In this document: piece by piece, positions 44,497 to 53,100 of the stretch | Position numbering within the stretch: position 1 is the first letter of the stretch | How the letters are laid out: each line of letters starts with the position of its first letter | NCBI RefSeq assembly: GCF_011090185.1 | Contig: NZ_JAAFGS010000003.1 | Location: 620,001-684,000, forward strand | Length of the DNA stretch: 64,000 nucleotides | Origin: Saccharibacillus alkalitolerans | Lineage (GTDB): Bacteria > Bacillota > Bacilli > Paenibacillales > Paenibacillaceae | Reading direction: 5' to 3' | Made by a program: the position numbers and the translations under genes | Notes under the pieces: generated by a model | Databases searched by the model: none | What the model was told of the DNA's origin: nothing | Seen by the model: only the letters and a program-made list of their open reading frames with translations

Positions 44497-44674
44497 GCGA
44501 ATTAGATAAAATTGTAAAATGAAAAGGGTGAAACGTTGAAGTTGCTTTCTCCTTTTTTCAGGATTTTGCACAATTGCCGGAACGGACCGAGCCGGAACAT
44601 CGGGAACGAGGGAATTATGCAAATTCCTCATTTAGAAGATAAATCCGTGAAGCTGCTGTCGGTCATAATAGATA

Positions 44675-44715
44675 GAAAACCCGGTTCGTGCGGAATTTCC
44701 GCGCGCACCGGGTTG
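44675..44715 (-). terminator. Terminator-like hairpin after the binding-protein gene
   Basis: AACCCGGT (44679-44686) pairs with ACCGGGTT (44708-44715), with an inner GCGG/CCGC helix and TTTTC on the minus-strand side. It would reduce read-through from the transporter genes into the GH3 and GH94 genes. Confidence 0.72.
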
Positions 44716-44777
44716 GAATACGGCCGGGCCTGCAGGCGAGGTGCCGTCCGGGCCCGGATGTTGCGTTGTTCAATCTG

Positions 44778-46391
44778 TTATTTCGCGAACTCTTTGTTCA
44801 GTTCGTCCAGAACCGGTTGAACCAGAGTCTGCTTGCTTGCTACCCATTTTTTCCAGTTCGCTTCGAGATCGCCAGGCTGCAGGATCAGGTTGGCGTATTC
44901 GGTCGCGTAGTCGAAACCGGCTTGGTCTTTCGCTTTGGAGCTGTACAGTTGGAAGTCCCAATCGTAAGCTGCCATTGCGCCGCCTTCGGTGCTCAGTTTC
45001 GCTTTTTCTTTATACAAGTCGACCGAACGTTCGCGGAATTCTTTTTTGATCGCCGGGTTGATCACGCTGAAGTCGTCGCCCAGAACGTACAGGCCTTCGA
45101 AGCGGCCCGGGTATTTGTCTTCAAGCGTAGTTCCTTCCGGCAGCGTCGTTACGATTTCTCCGTTTTCTTCTTTCCAGTCTTCGCCTTCGAAGCCCAGATT
45201 CAGAATGCGCTGCGCGTCTTCCGTTACGGAGTACTCGATCATGTCCATGATGCGCTCGAATTTCTCCTGCGAAATATCCGGCGAGAACACCAGGGACGAC
45301 CAGAAGTTAACCTGCTCCAGGTTGCGGTATTTGCCGTCTTCGCCGATGATCAGCGCTTCGTGCACGACGTCGGAGCTGTTCAGGTTCAGGTTCTTTTTCA
45401 TGGCCGTGTCCATATCCTGTCTGTACGAAGCCAGTCCGCCCAGACCCGCGATTGCGGAATTACCGGTCACTTTGAACGCGTCGCCGCCTTCGCTGTTTTT
45501 CCAAGTGTAGAATTCCGGATCAAGCAGTCCGTCCTTGTAAGCCTGCTGCATCAGCTTCAGGCCGGTCAGCGTGGACTCGTCGGCCGGTCCCCATTTGTAC
45601 TTGCCGTCTTCGCCTTTGTAGAAGGCGGACTCGACGCGGGAATGCTCGTTGTTGGCCATCATGAAGCCGGTCAGAAGGTCGCCGGCGTTGAAGGACATCG
45701 GGATCAGCTTGGAGCCGACTTTGCCCGGGTCTTTTTCTTTGACCAGCTTGGCGAATTCCATCAGTTCGCTGACCGTGTAAGCGTCTTTCAGTTCAAAGCC
45801 GACTTCTTTGGCCCAGTCTTTGCGGATGGCGATAACGCCGATTTGGTTCAGCAGCGGATCGGCCGGCTGATTCTGGAAGTAAACCGGCTTCGGCAGAACG
45901 TAAGTGCCGCCGACTTTTTCTTCGAGACGCTCGCCGAGGCCCGTCGATGCGTAGGCTTTGGCGGTTTCCGGCCAACGTTCTTTCCAGTCGTCCGGGAACT
46001 TGTAGAACAGGCCCTGGTCGATGTAGTTCATCGCGTCGCCGTTCACGTAGTTCCAGCTGGCGAAGTCCGGCAGGTCGCCCGAGTTGATCCAGAGGCGCAT
46101 TTTTTCCGGCCAGGAATCCCAGTCGATATAGTTGTAGTCCCAAGTGATATTGAATTTGTCCGTGAAGAACTTGTGGAATTTGTCGTCCATTTTGGCTTTC
46201 GAAACGTCGGTAACGCTGGCATACGAGATGGTCAGATTGTCTTTGTAGGTGCCGTCCTCGTTTTTCGCGTCGGCCGAGCCCGTCTTGGAGTCGCCGGAGC
46301 CGCCGCTGGAGCAGGCCGTAACGAGCACCATGACCAGGGACAGCGCAAGCAGAAGCAGCGCTTTGACCGAAAACTTGTTGTTCGCTTTCAT
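44778..46391 (-). CDS. Sugar ABC transporter solute-binding lipoprotein
   Basis: 537-residue CUT1-type binding protein. The signal peptide ALLLLALSLVMVLVTAC has a lipobox with Cys27; a Gly/Ser linker follows. The mature part has the long two-lobe form with NITWDYNYIDWDSWPEKM and MGLRL-free Paenibacillus-type LINSGDLPDF-like segment (here WINSGDLPDFASW). It would bind the oligosaccharide, probably beta-1,2-glucans given the GH94 partner. GGGGG lies before the ATG. It follows the permease genes with a 70-base gap. Confidence 0.9.
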   Translation of the reverse strand: MKANNKFSVKALLLLALSLVMVLVTACSSGGSGDSKTGSADAKNEDGTYKDNLTISYASVTDVSKAKMDDKFHKFFTDKFNITWDYNYIDWDSWPEKMRLWINSGDLPDFASWNYVNGDAMNYIDQGLFYKFPDDWKERWPETAKAYASTGLGERLEEKVGGTYVLPKPVYFQNQPADPLLNQIGVIAIRKDWAKEVGFELKDAYTVSELMEFAKLVKEKDPGKVGSKLIPMSFNAGDLLTGFMMANNEHSRVESAFYKGEDGKYKWGPADESTLTGLKLMQQAYKDGLLDPEFYTWKNSEGGDAFKVTGNSAIAGLGGLASYRQDMDTAMKKNLNLNSSDVVHEALIIGEDGKYRNLEQVNFWSSLVFSPDISQEKFERIMDMIEYSVTEDAQRILNLGFEGEDWKEENGEIVTTLPEGTTLEDKYPGRFEGLYVLGDDFSVINPAIKKEFRERSVDLYKEKAKLSTEGGAMAAYDWDFQLYSSKAKDQAGFDYATEYANLILQPGDLEANWKKWVASKQTLVQPVLDELNKEFAK

Positions 46392-46461
46392 GTTTTACCC
46401 CCATTGTTCAATAAGATTTTGAAAGCCCTTTTTACCCCTTGCGAATCTGTCTATCGTATCA

Positions 46462-47370
46462 TCAGGTCTTGATAGCCCCTGTCAATACCCCTTTTGCGAA
46501 GTGCTTTTGCAGCAGCGGGAAGAACGCCATGATCGGAACCATGGTGACGAACACCGCCGCCATTTTCATACCCGTCGAGAAGGATTGCGCCACGCCTTGT
46601 CCGACGCTGGTCGCGTTGGAGGCGTTGGTTTGCGATTCGACGATGATCGCCCGCAGCACGTTTTGCAGCGGAAGCTGTTCGGCTTTGCGAAGGAAGATCA
46701 TCGCGTCGTACCAGCTGTTCCAGAAGGCGACTCCGTAGAACAAAGCGATCGTCGCCATGATCGGAGCGGCCAGCGGCAGCACGATGGAAGCCAAGATTTT
46801 CCACTCTCCCGCTCCGTCGAGCCTTGCGGATTCCATCAGCGATTCCGGAAGACCCTGGAAGTAGTTCATCATCAGGATCATATTGAACACGCTGAAGCTT
46901 CCCGTCAGGATGACGGCCCAGAGCGACCCGGTCAGATGCAGGTCTTTCATGACCAGATACAGCGGCACGATCCCGCCGTTGAAGATCATCGTGAACAGCA
47001 CGAGGAAGAAGATCGGCTTTTTGCCCGGGAAGCTGGGACGGCTGAGGCCGTAGGCCATGCTGACCGTCAGGAACAAGCTCAGCGGGAGCCCCGCGGCCAT
47101 CAGCTTAAGCGTGTTCCAGTAGCCGGTTCCGATGCTTCCGTCCGCGAACAGCGCTTTGTAAGACGCCAGAGTCGGGTCTTTCGGCCACATCAGCAGCGGG
47201 TTCGCGGCGTATTCTTTTTGCGTCGCGAACGAAATCATGATGACGTTCCAGAACGGAACCAGGATCGACAGCGCGCCGAGCGTCAGGATGGCGAAGATCA
47301 CGTAATCCATGATGCCCATCCGGTTCGTGCCGACCTTTGCTTTTTTTGTTTTTCTCGCCAAAGTACTCAT
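46462..47370 (-). CDS. Sugar ABC transporter permease (MsmG/LplC type)
   Basis: 302-residue CUT1 permease with six membrane segments and the EAA loop ESARLDGAGEWKILASIVLPLAAP (in parts: ESARLDGAGEWKIL). The stretch FTMIFNGGIVPLYLVMKDL is typical of the LplC/YtcP subgroup that partners large binding proteins. ATG 47370 has GAGGAG about eleven bases upstream; the frame is open further without a site. It starts 19 bases after the preceding permease stop. Confidence 0.92.
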   Translation of the reverse strand: MSTLARKTKKAKVGTNRMGIMDYVIFAILTLGALSILVPFWNVIMISFATQKEYAANPLLMWPKDPTLASYKALFADGSIGTGYWNTLKLMAAGLPLSLFLTVSMAYGLSRPSFPGKKPIFFLVLFTMIFNGGIVPLYLVMKDLHLTGSLWAVILTGSFSVFNMILMMNYFQGLPESLMESARLDGAGEWKILASIVLPLAAPIMATIALFYGVAFWNSWYDAMIFLRKAEQLPLQNVLRAIIVESQTNASNATSVGQGVAQSFSTGMKMAAVFVTMVPIMAFFPLLQKHFAKGVLTGAIKT

Positions 47371-47389
47371 TGGGCTTCGTTCTCCTCTC

Positions 47390-48349
47390 TTATCGGAACA
47401 GGCCGTCTCCGCCCATCCATTTGGCCGCCCGGTCGGCAAGCAGCAGCAGCACCATGTTCACGATGGAACGGAACAAGCTGACTGCGGTCGAGAAGCCGAA
47501 GTCGGTCGAGGACTGGAACGTGATCCGATAAATATATACGTCGAGCACCTGCGATACATTTTGGGTGGCGGCATTCGCCAAGTTGAAGATCTGGTCGAAA
47601 CCGGAGGACATCAGTCCGCCGACCGACAGGATGAACATGATCGTGACCGTAGGCATGATGTTCGGGAGCGTAACTCTGAACATCTGCTGCATCCGCGTCG
47701 CGCCGTCGATCTGCGCCGCCTCGTACTGTTCCTGATCGATGCCGGATATGGCCGCCAGGAACACGATCGCGCCCCAACCGGTCGACTTCCAGATGTCCGT
47801 CAAAATGATCATCGGATAGAAGTTCTGTTCGGAACCGAGGAAGTTGATCGTCGGCAGGCCGAGCAGCGCGAGCAGGCTGTTGACGAAACCGTCGTAGGCC
47901 AGCACGTTGATGATAATCCCCGATACGATGATCCAGGACAGGAAGTGCGGGAACGTAAAGGCCGTCTGAAGCACTTTTTTGTACCGTCTCATCCGCAGCT
48001 CGTTCAGCAGCAGGGCGAGCAGGATCGGGAACGGGAAGGTAATGAACAATTTGATGATGTTGACGTACAGCGTACGCCATACGGCGTCGATAAATGCCGG
48101 ATCCCGGAACACGTACATGAAGTTCTCCAGACCCGTCCACTCGCTGCCCCAGATTCCGTCATTGGCGCGGTAATGCTTGAATGCCAGCGACAGGCCGCCC
48201 ATCGGCAGATACGCGAACAGGATCAGCCAGATCAATCCGGGAATGAGCAGCGTGTACGTCATTCTGTACTTCCAGATTTCGACGAACAGCCTTTTGAATT
48301 TCGATTGTTCCCCTTTGGACGTGCCCGGGGTTATAGCTGCGGGTTTCAC
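47390..48349 (-). CDS. Sugar ABC transporter permease (LplB type)
   Basis: 319-residue CUT1 permease of the LplB subgroup. A cytoplasmic lead is followed by IPGLIWLILFAYLPMGGLSLAF, and the EAA loop is EAAQIDGATRMQQMFRVTLP. GTG 48349 follows GAGGAGA by seven bases and was chosen over a GTG fifteen bases upstream that lies inside that site. No ATPase gene is in the locus; in Firmicutes such importers usually share the ATPase MsmX encoded elsewhere. Confidence 0.92.
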   Translation of the reverse strand: MKPAAITPGTSKGEQSKFKRLFVEIWKYRMTYTLLIPGLIWLILFAYLPMGGLSLAFKHYRANDGIWGSEWTGLENFMYVFRDPAFIDAVWRTLYVNIIKLFITFPFPILLALLLNELRMRRYKKVLQTAFTFPHFLSWIIVSGIIINVLAYDGFVNSLLALLGLPTINFLGSEQNFYPMIILTDIWKSTGWGAIVFLAAISGIDQEQYEAAQIDGATRMQQMFRVTLPNIMPTVTIMFILSVGGLMSSGFDQIFNLANAATQNVSQVLDVYIYRITFQSSTDFGFSTAVSLFRSIVNMVLLLLADRAAKWMGGDGLFR

Positions 48350-48410
48350 ATGACATCTCCTCACTCTACTTGGGTCTCTGTGATGCTGAAAGAAGAAAAC
48401 CTTTCGTTTC

Positions 48411-48447
48411 CGATGTCGTTTCGATCTTGAAGCGAATCGTTTCGATC
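48411..48447. promoter_or_regulatory. Two LacI-type operator-like sites before the transporter genes
   Basis: CGATGTCGTTTCGATC (48411-48426) and CGAATCGTTTCGATC (48433-48447) share TCGTTTCGATC. The second is also present almost identically at 49706-49720 over the lacI promoter start. TTGACG at 48454-48449 on the minus strand could be a -35 box, but no good -10 follows. Confidence 0.6.
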
Positions 48448-48573
48448 GACGTCAAACGAAAAGCCGCCACCGCGTGAACGGTTACAGCAAGCGTTTACTT
48501 GTCGGCCCGATCGGAAGCCCCTTCGGGCTTCCTCTCCGCCGGGACCCGGAAGCGGCCGCCCGCTTCCGGCCGA

Positions 48574-49584
48574 TCAATTGACTTTCCGACTGGAACCGCG
48601 CTTGACGAGCATGGACTCGAATACCACATGCCGGTTCGTCGTCTCCCCCGCGATCAGATCGAACAAAATTTCGACGCTGACATGGGCCATTTCGACGCCC
48701 GGTTGGCTGACCGTATCGAGCGACGGATGATAGTATTCCGCCATTTCGATGCCGTCGAAACCGACTACCGATATGTCGCCGGGGATCGACAAGCCCGAGG
48801 ACAGCACCGCTTTTGCGGCTCCGATCGCGATGGCGTCGGAGGCCGCGAACATCGCCGTTACGCCCAGGTTCTTATTGAGCAGGCGTTTGGCGGCCGCGAA
48901 GCCGAAGCTCGGCGCGTACTCGCAGTCTTCCACGAGCGCCGGATCGTATTCGATTCCGTGCTCTTCAAGCGCTTTCTTGTAACCGAGCAGCCGTCGGCTG
49001 CCGATCGTGTTTTCCCTGAACGGGAATCGGGCCAGAAAACAAATGTTGCGGTGTCCCATCGAGATCAAATAACTGGTCGCCTTATAGGCGCTCTTCACGT
49101 CGTCGATCGATACGCTCGAATACGCGGACGGATCGACTTCTTTCAGCGTGGTGATCGTCGTCAATACGAACGGAACGCCCAGCTGCCGGAACTCTTCTTC
49201 GGAGTGGTCGTAAGTGCCGCCCATAAAAATGACGCCGCACAAATTCTTCTCCTTAATAAGCTGCATCGCCGCGGCAATCTCGTCCACGCCGTCCTCCACA
49301 TGCTGGATCATCAGCGGACAGCCTCTCAAATGAACCTGCCGTTCGACCTCCTTGATCATATTGGCGAAAAAGGGATTGGAAATGCCTTTGACCATCAATG
49401 CGATCGTGTTGGACTGGGTCTTCTTCAAATTGCGGGCATTGCTGTTCGGAACGTAGTTATGCTGCTTGACTACCGCCAGTACCCTGGCGCGAGTGGCATC
49501 GCTGACGACTCCGCTGTTGTTGAGCACTCGCGATACCGTCGATATGCCCACTCCGGAAATTTTGGCTATGTCCTTGATGTTCAT
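48574..49584 (-). CDS. LacI-family transcriptional regulator, first gene of the sugar locus
   Basis: 336-residue regulator with the helix-turn-helix IKDIAKISGVGISTVSRVLNN, hinge helix NSNARNLKKT and a periplasmic-binding-like core (FAASDAIAIGAAKAVL, VVGFDGIEMAEYYHPSLDTV). It is followed 224 bases later by the permease genes on the same strand. Its promoter (49725-49753) overlaps and precedes palindromes of LacI type, which suggests autoregulation and control of the locus. It is the likelier local repressor of the two LacI proteins. Confidence 0.92.
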   Translation of the reverse strand: MNIKDIAKISGVGISTVSRVLNNSGVVSDATRARVLAVVKQHNYVPNSNARNLKKTQSNTIALMVKGISNPFFANMIKEVERQVHLRGCPLMIQHVEDGVDEIAAAMQLIKEKNLCGVIFMGGTYDHSEEEFRQLGVPFVLTTITTLKEVDPSAYSSVSIDDVKSAYKATSYLISMGHRNICFLARFPFRENTIGSRRLLGYKKALEEHGIEYDPALVEDCEYAPSFGFAAAKRLLNKNLGVTAMFAASDAIAIGAAKAVLSSGLSIPGDISVVGFDGIEMAEYYHPSLDTVSQPGVEMAHVSVEILFDLIAGETTNRHVVFESMLVKRGSSRKVN

Positions 49585-49664
49585 CTGGTCTGCCGCTTCA
49601 CCTCGGTTATCAGTCGGCTTCTAAGCACCCAAGCCGATTTTGATCGTGCTCGACTTCGTTTATG

Positions 49665-49720
49665 GGAAACGTTTCCTTAAGTGAAGGAAGCGTTTTCCTG
49701 GTCTGTCGAATCGTTTCGAT
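49665..49720. promoter_or_regulatory. Operator cluster downstream of the lacI promoter
   Basis: There are three LacI-type dyads. The first is GGAAACGTTTCC at 49665-49676 (perfect). The second is AGGAAGCGTTTTCCT at 49685-49699 (imperfect). The third is TCGAATCGTTTCGAT at 49706-49720, at the expected transcription start. All contain the central CG step bound by the LacI hinge helix. Confidence 0.75.
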
Positions 49721-49724
49721 ACAC

Positions 49725-49753
49725 ATCATAAACCTGAATTTTAGAAGTGTCAA
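49725..49753 (-). promoter_or_regulatory. Promoter of the lacI gene and sugar locus
   Basis: On the minus strand TTGACA (49753-49748), 17-base spacer, TATGAT (49730-49725). Confidence 0.88.
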
Positions 49754-49852
49754 TACGGTTTTTACAAAAATCCGAAAATAAAAAACCGCTTTCTTTGAAT
49801 TGCTTTCACCGACTTGGCATCAAAACGTCGAAAAAAATAAAAACCGCGAATG

Positions 49853-49943
49853 GGAAGCGCTTCCATTTGATGTTTTTGCCTTTTGGATTTCATCAAAAAA
49901 TTCTCACATTGAGTTTTTCAATTTAGCCATAGGAAACGTTTCC
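49853..49943. promoter_or_regulatory. Two upstream palindromic operators
   Basis: GGAAGCGCTTCC (49853-49864) and GGAAACGTTTCC (49932-49943) are perfect 12-bp palindromes upstream of the promoter. The second is identical to the site at 49665-49676, 267 bp away. Such pairs could support DNA looping (inference). No gene is seen between 49585 and 50060. Confidence 0.7.
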
Positions 49944-50061
49944 ACCTCCTTTTCACTCTCCTATTCCCCTTTTTGCAATTTGCCGAAACTGCTTCTTTTT
50001 GAGCATTTTCGGGTTTTCGCACAGGAAGTTTTCGGCGGCGAATCCCTGTCTTTTTGCCCAC

Positions 50062-50100
50062 GAAAAAAAAGCCGGAGCGGCACCGGGCCGCTTCGGCTTT
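50062..50100 (-). terminator. Terminator of the alpha/beta hydrolase gene
   Basis: AAAGCCGGAGCGG (50068-50080) pairs with CCGCTTCGGCTTT (50088-50100), one mismatch. A run of T follows on the minus strand. Confidence 0.88.
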
Positions 50101-50186
50101 CCCGTAGGAGAAACAAATTCGCGGGAACGCTCGGTTCGACCGAAGTTCGACCGAACGGGTGCCGCGTTCCGCGGGGTCCGCTTTCT

Positions 50187-50990
50187 TTACTTAGGATCCG
50201 CAAACCCGTTCAATTTGAGCCAGGACGCGCATTCGTCCGTCCAGCGGCGCACATGTTCGTCCCCTTCGGCCAACCCCATCCCGTGTCCTCCCAGCGCATA
50301 AACGTGCAGGTCGAACGGAACGCCGTGCCGACCGAGCGCAGAAGCGAACAGCAGACTGTTCTCCGCCGGAACCAGTCCGTCTTCGGAAGTATGCCACAGG
50401 AAGGTCGGCGGCGTATCCGCATTGACATTGCGTTCGCTGCTGAGCGCCTCGATCGCTTCGGGAGAAGCGTCCGCGCCCAGCAGGGCGATGCGCGAACCGG
50501 CATGCGTATACGGCTCCTGCAGCGTAATTACCGGGTAGCACAGCATCAGCAGATCCGGACGGCTCGAGTGCCGCTCGATCGGGTCTTCCGCATCCGGCGT
50601 TCCGGCATCGTGCAGCGTCCCCGCCGTCGAAGCCAGATGGCCGCCCGCCGAAAAGCCCAGCACGCCGATTCGCGCCGGATCGACGCCGAATTCCCCGGCG
50701 CGATGACGCACGGTGCGCACCGCCCGCCGGACGTCGGACAAAGCGCTCGGATAACGGTACGGAGCCACCCGGTACCGAATAACGAAAGCCGAAATCCCCA
50801 GCGAATTCAACCACAGCGCAATCGGCTCCCCTTCGTGATCGGCGCGGAACTCGTAGCCTCCGCCCGGGCATACGATAACGGCCGCCCGATTTTCCCCTTC
50901 CGCCAGATAAGGAAAGATCGCGGGTATGTCCTCATCGGTAGTTCCGGCGGCATTCGGCGCGCCTTCCGGCCATAAAATTACGGGATTCAT
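50187..50990 (-). CDS. Alpha/beta hydrolase, acetyl-esterase-like
   Basis: 267-residue hydrolase of the BD-FAE/Aes-like group. The oxyanion element is VCPGGGYEFRA, the nucleophile elbow GFSAGGHLAS, the acid is in TSEDGLVP and the histidine in GGHGMGLA. Such enzymes remove acetyl or other acyl groups from sugars, which would fit next to a carbohydrate locus, but a terminator separates them. There is no signal peptide. GGAGG lies eight bases before the ATG. Confidence 0.92.
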   Translation of the reverse strand: MNPVILWPEGAPNAAGTTDEDIPAIFPYLAEGENRAAVIVCPGGGYEFRADHEGEPIALWLNSLGISAFVIRYRVAPYRYPSALSDVRRAVRTVRHRAGEFGVDPARIGVLGFSAGGHLASTAGTLHDAGTPDAEDPIERHSSRPDLLMLCYPVITLQEPYTHAGSRIALLGADASPEAIEALSSERNVNADTPPTFLWHTSEDGLVPAENSLLFASALGRHGVPFDLHVYALGGHGMGLAEGDEHVRRWTDECASWLKLNGFADPK

Positions 50991-51330
50991 TCGTGCATCC
51001 TCCTAAAAGTCGTTTTCCCCGCCTCTCGGCGGCTTTTGTGCAGAGCTCACCGTCTTATTATACGCCCTGCCCAAAACAGCGAAAGGGGTTTCGGAAAATT
51101 AAAGAAGCCCCGCCGGGATTCGCCTCGAAACGAAAGCCCGTTCGCGTCTTCCCGGTCCGGAAAGCGGAACAAGACGCCTAAAACGGCGTTGCCTTTTGAC
51201 AGGGATTTGCCGGGCGCCCGTCTTCGTCAGCGCGCGAGCATGAGAAAGGCGAAAGCCTCGGATCCGGATTATGCTAAAATAAGTTTGGCGCCGCGCGCGA
51301 ACAGAATCCGTTACAGAAAGAGGGAACACT
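50991..51330. other. Intergenic region between divergent genes
   Basis: No gene is visible in these 340 bases. GCTAAAATAAG near 51275 may contain the -10 box for the small protein gene at 51331. Open frames running through here lack ribosome-binding sites. Confidence 0.5.
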
Positions 51331-51543
51331 ATGGCTACGAACCGCAGGCTCGAGACCGAGCAGGATTTTCAGGAAGCGATGGACCAGGAACGGACCATAC
51401 GCGTGTTCCGGGACGACGAAATGCTCAACGCGGGAGGACGGGTGATCCGCTTCGATTCCTCCATGATCGCCGTGCAGTCGAGCGTCAGCGACCTCGATTA
51501 TTACGACCGGCATACGTGCGAATTTTACGAACTGAGGAAATAA
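51331..51543 (+). CDS. Small conserved-looking protein of unknown function
   Basis: 70-residue soluble protein: MATNRRLETEQDFQEAMDQE is followed by a likely beta-rich half (RTIRVFRDDEMLNAGGRVIRF, read as RVFRDDEML, GGRVIRFDSSMIAVQSS) and ends YDRHTCEFYELRK. It has a single Cys. GAGGG lies about eight bases before the ATG, and a strong terminator follows. No family recognised. Confidence 0.78.
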   Translation: MATNRRLETEQDFQEAMDQERTIRVFRDDEMLNAGGRVIRFDSSMIAVQSSVSDLDYYDRHTCEFYELRK

Positions 51544-51586
51544 ACCCGCCGTAACGGCGAAGCGTCCGGTATCGAAAAGCAGGACG

Positions 51587-51623
51587 AAAAAAGCTTCCGG
51601 GCACAGCCCGGAAGCTTTTTTCG
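51587..51623 (+). terminator. Terminator of the small protein gene
   Basis: AAAAAAGCTTCCGGG (51587-51601) pairs perfectly with CCCGGAAGCTTTTTT (51607-51621). It can also serve the converging chrA gene. Confidence 0.92.
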
Positions 51624-51649
51624 GCGGTCGGTCCCGCGGAGGTACGCCG

Positions 51650-52873
51650 TTACAGGAATCCGAGCAGCCAGCCGCCGACCGCTCCCGCCGCCGCCACGGC
51701 CCAAGCCGGCAGCTTCCAGAAAGCGAGCAGGACGAACAGCAGCGCCGCAAGCGCAAAGTCTGCGGAAGAATGAACGGCAGCCGTCCATACCGGATCGTAC
51801 AGCGCCGCCAGCAGGATGCCGACCACGGCCGCGTTCACGCCGGTCAGCGCTCCGCGAATGCGCGGACTGCGGTTCAAGGCGCCCCAGAAAGGCAGCGTGC
51901 CGGCGATCAGCAGAAAAGCGGGCAGGAAGATGGCAGCGGTAGCGACCAGCGCTCCGGTCAAACCGCCTCCCGCCGCACCCAGATAGGAAGCGAACGTAAA
52001 CAGCGGCCCGGGAACCGCCTGCGCGGCGCCGTATCCGGCCAAAAAGTCGGAAGCGCTCACGAATCCCGTCGGCACCACCTCGCGTTCGAGCAGCGGAAGC
52101 ACCACATGTCCGCCTCCGAATACGAGAGCTCCCGCCCGGTAGAAACCGTCGAACAGCGCCAGCTGGCTGCCGCCTACCACGGAACGCAGCAGCGGCAGCA
52201 GAAACAGCAGGGCGAAAAAGAGCGCCAGGCAGCCGGCCGCGAATTTCCGTCCGATCGGAACCGGAAGCGAAGGCGCGCCCTCTCCTCCCGTCCTGCCGTA
52301 GAGCGCGATTCCCGCCGCGGCGGCCGCTGCGATTACCGCGATCTGACTGAAAGAAGTCTGCCACAACAGCACGATGCAGGCGGCCAAAACGGCGAGCCCC
52401 GCCCGCACCCGGTCGGGAGCCAGAGTCCTGCCCATCCCGAGTACGGCCTGCGCGACAATCGCGACCGCGGCAATCTTCAGGCCATGAACCCAGCCGGAAT
52501 TCCCCACATCGAACGCCTGCAGGAAAAAGGCGAACGCGATCATCAGCACGATCGAAGGGAGCGTAAAACCGAGCCAGGCGAGCAGCGCGCCGCCGATACC
52601 GCCGCGCATCATGCCGATGCCCATTCCTACCTGACTGCTTGCCGGACCCGGCAAAAATTGACACAGCGCGACCAATTCCGCATAGCTTCGCTCATCCAGC
52701 CAGGCCCGGCGCCGCACGTATTCCTCGCGGAAATAACCGAGATGGGCCACAGGGCCTCCGAACGAAGTCAGGCCCAGTTTGGCCGATACGGCGAAAATTT
52801 CAAGCAGACGGCCCGCGTTCTGTCGATTTTCTCCCGGCCGGGCGCCGGATTTGAGATCGGATTCGTCCTTCAC
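51650..52873 (-). CDS. chrA: Chromate transporter, long-chain CHR family
   Basis: 407-residue protein with two homologous CHR halves. The first half shows LGLTSFGGPVAHLGYFREE and LCQFLPGPASSQVGMGIG; the second shows GALVFGGGHVVLPLLEREVV and GYGAAQAVPGPLFTFASYLGA (in parts: AQAVPGPLFTFASYLG). Such proteins export chromate, although native substrates may differ. Ten to twelve membrane segments are visible. The start is GTG 52873, after AAAGGCGGGG. It is a single gene. Confidence 0.93.
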   Translation of the reverse strand: MKDESDLKSGARPGENRQNAGRLLEIFAVSAKLGLTSFGGPVAHLGYFREEYVRRRAWLDERSYAELVALCQFLPGPASSQVGMGIGMMRGGIGGALLAWLGFTLPSIVLMIAFAFFLQAFDVGNSGWVHGLKIAAVAIVAQAVLGMGRTLAPDRVRAGLAVLAACIVLLWQTSFSQIAVIAAAAAAGIALYGRTGGEGAPSLPVPIGRKFAAGCLALFFALLFLLPLLRSVVGGSQLALFDGFYRAGALVFGGGHVVLPLLEREVVPTGFVSASDFLAGYGAAQAVPGPLFTFASYLGAAGGGLTGALVATAAIFLPAFLLIAGTLPFWGALNRSPRIRGALTGVNAAVVGILLAALYDPVWTAAVHSSADFALAALLFVLLAFWKLPAWAVAAAGAVGGWLLGFL

Positions 52874-53016
52874 GGAACCCCGCCTTTCTTATTTCCAACT
52901 CTTCTTATCTTTTATAAGTCGATCCTTCGCGTTCGTCCAGCCCCGGCGTGTTAACGCGGATCGGGATTTGTGTAAAATTTCATCGTTAGTAACGTCCGGC
53001 CCCTGCCCCGCAGGCG

Positions 53017-53048
53017 CAAAAAAGCCCGTTCGCGAATCGAACGGGCTT
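53017..53048 (-). terminator. Terminator of the MoxR/vWA operon
   Basis: AAGCCCGTTCG (53022-53032) pairs perfectly with CGAACGGGCTT (53038-53048). Six T follow on the minus strand. Confidence 0.9.
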
Positions 53049-53100
53049 CGCTCAACTTTCCTAAGACGCTGCCTCCCCAAGAAGAAACGCGGCTCGGCTT

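Noticed and set aside
40784-44509. 1241-codon plus-strand open frame
   Set aside because: It is antisense to the GH94 and GH3 genes, Arg/His-rich with no domain, a typical high-GC shadow.
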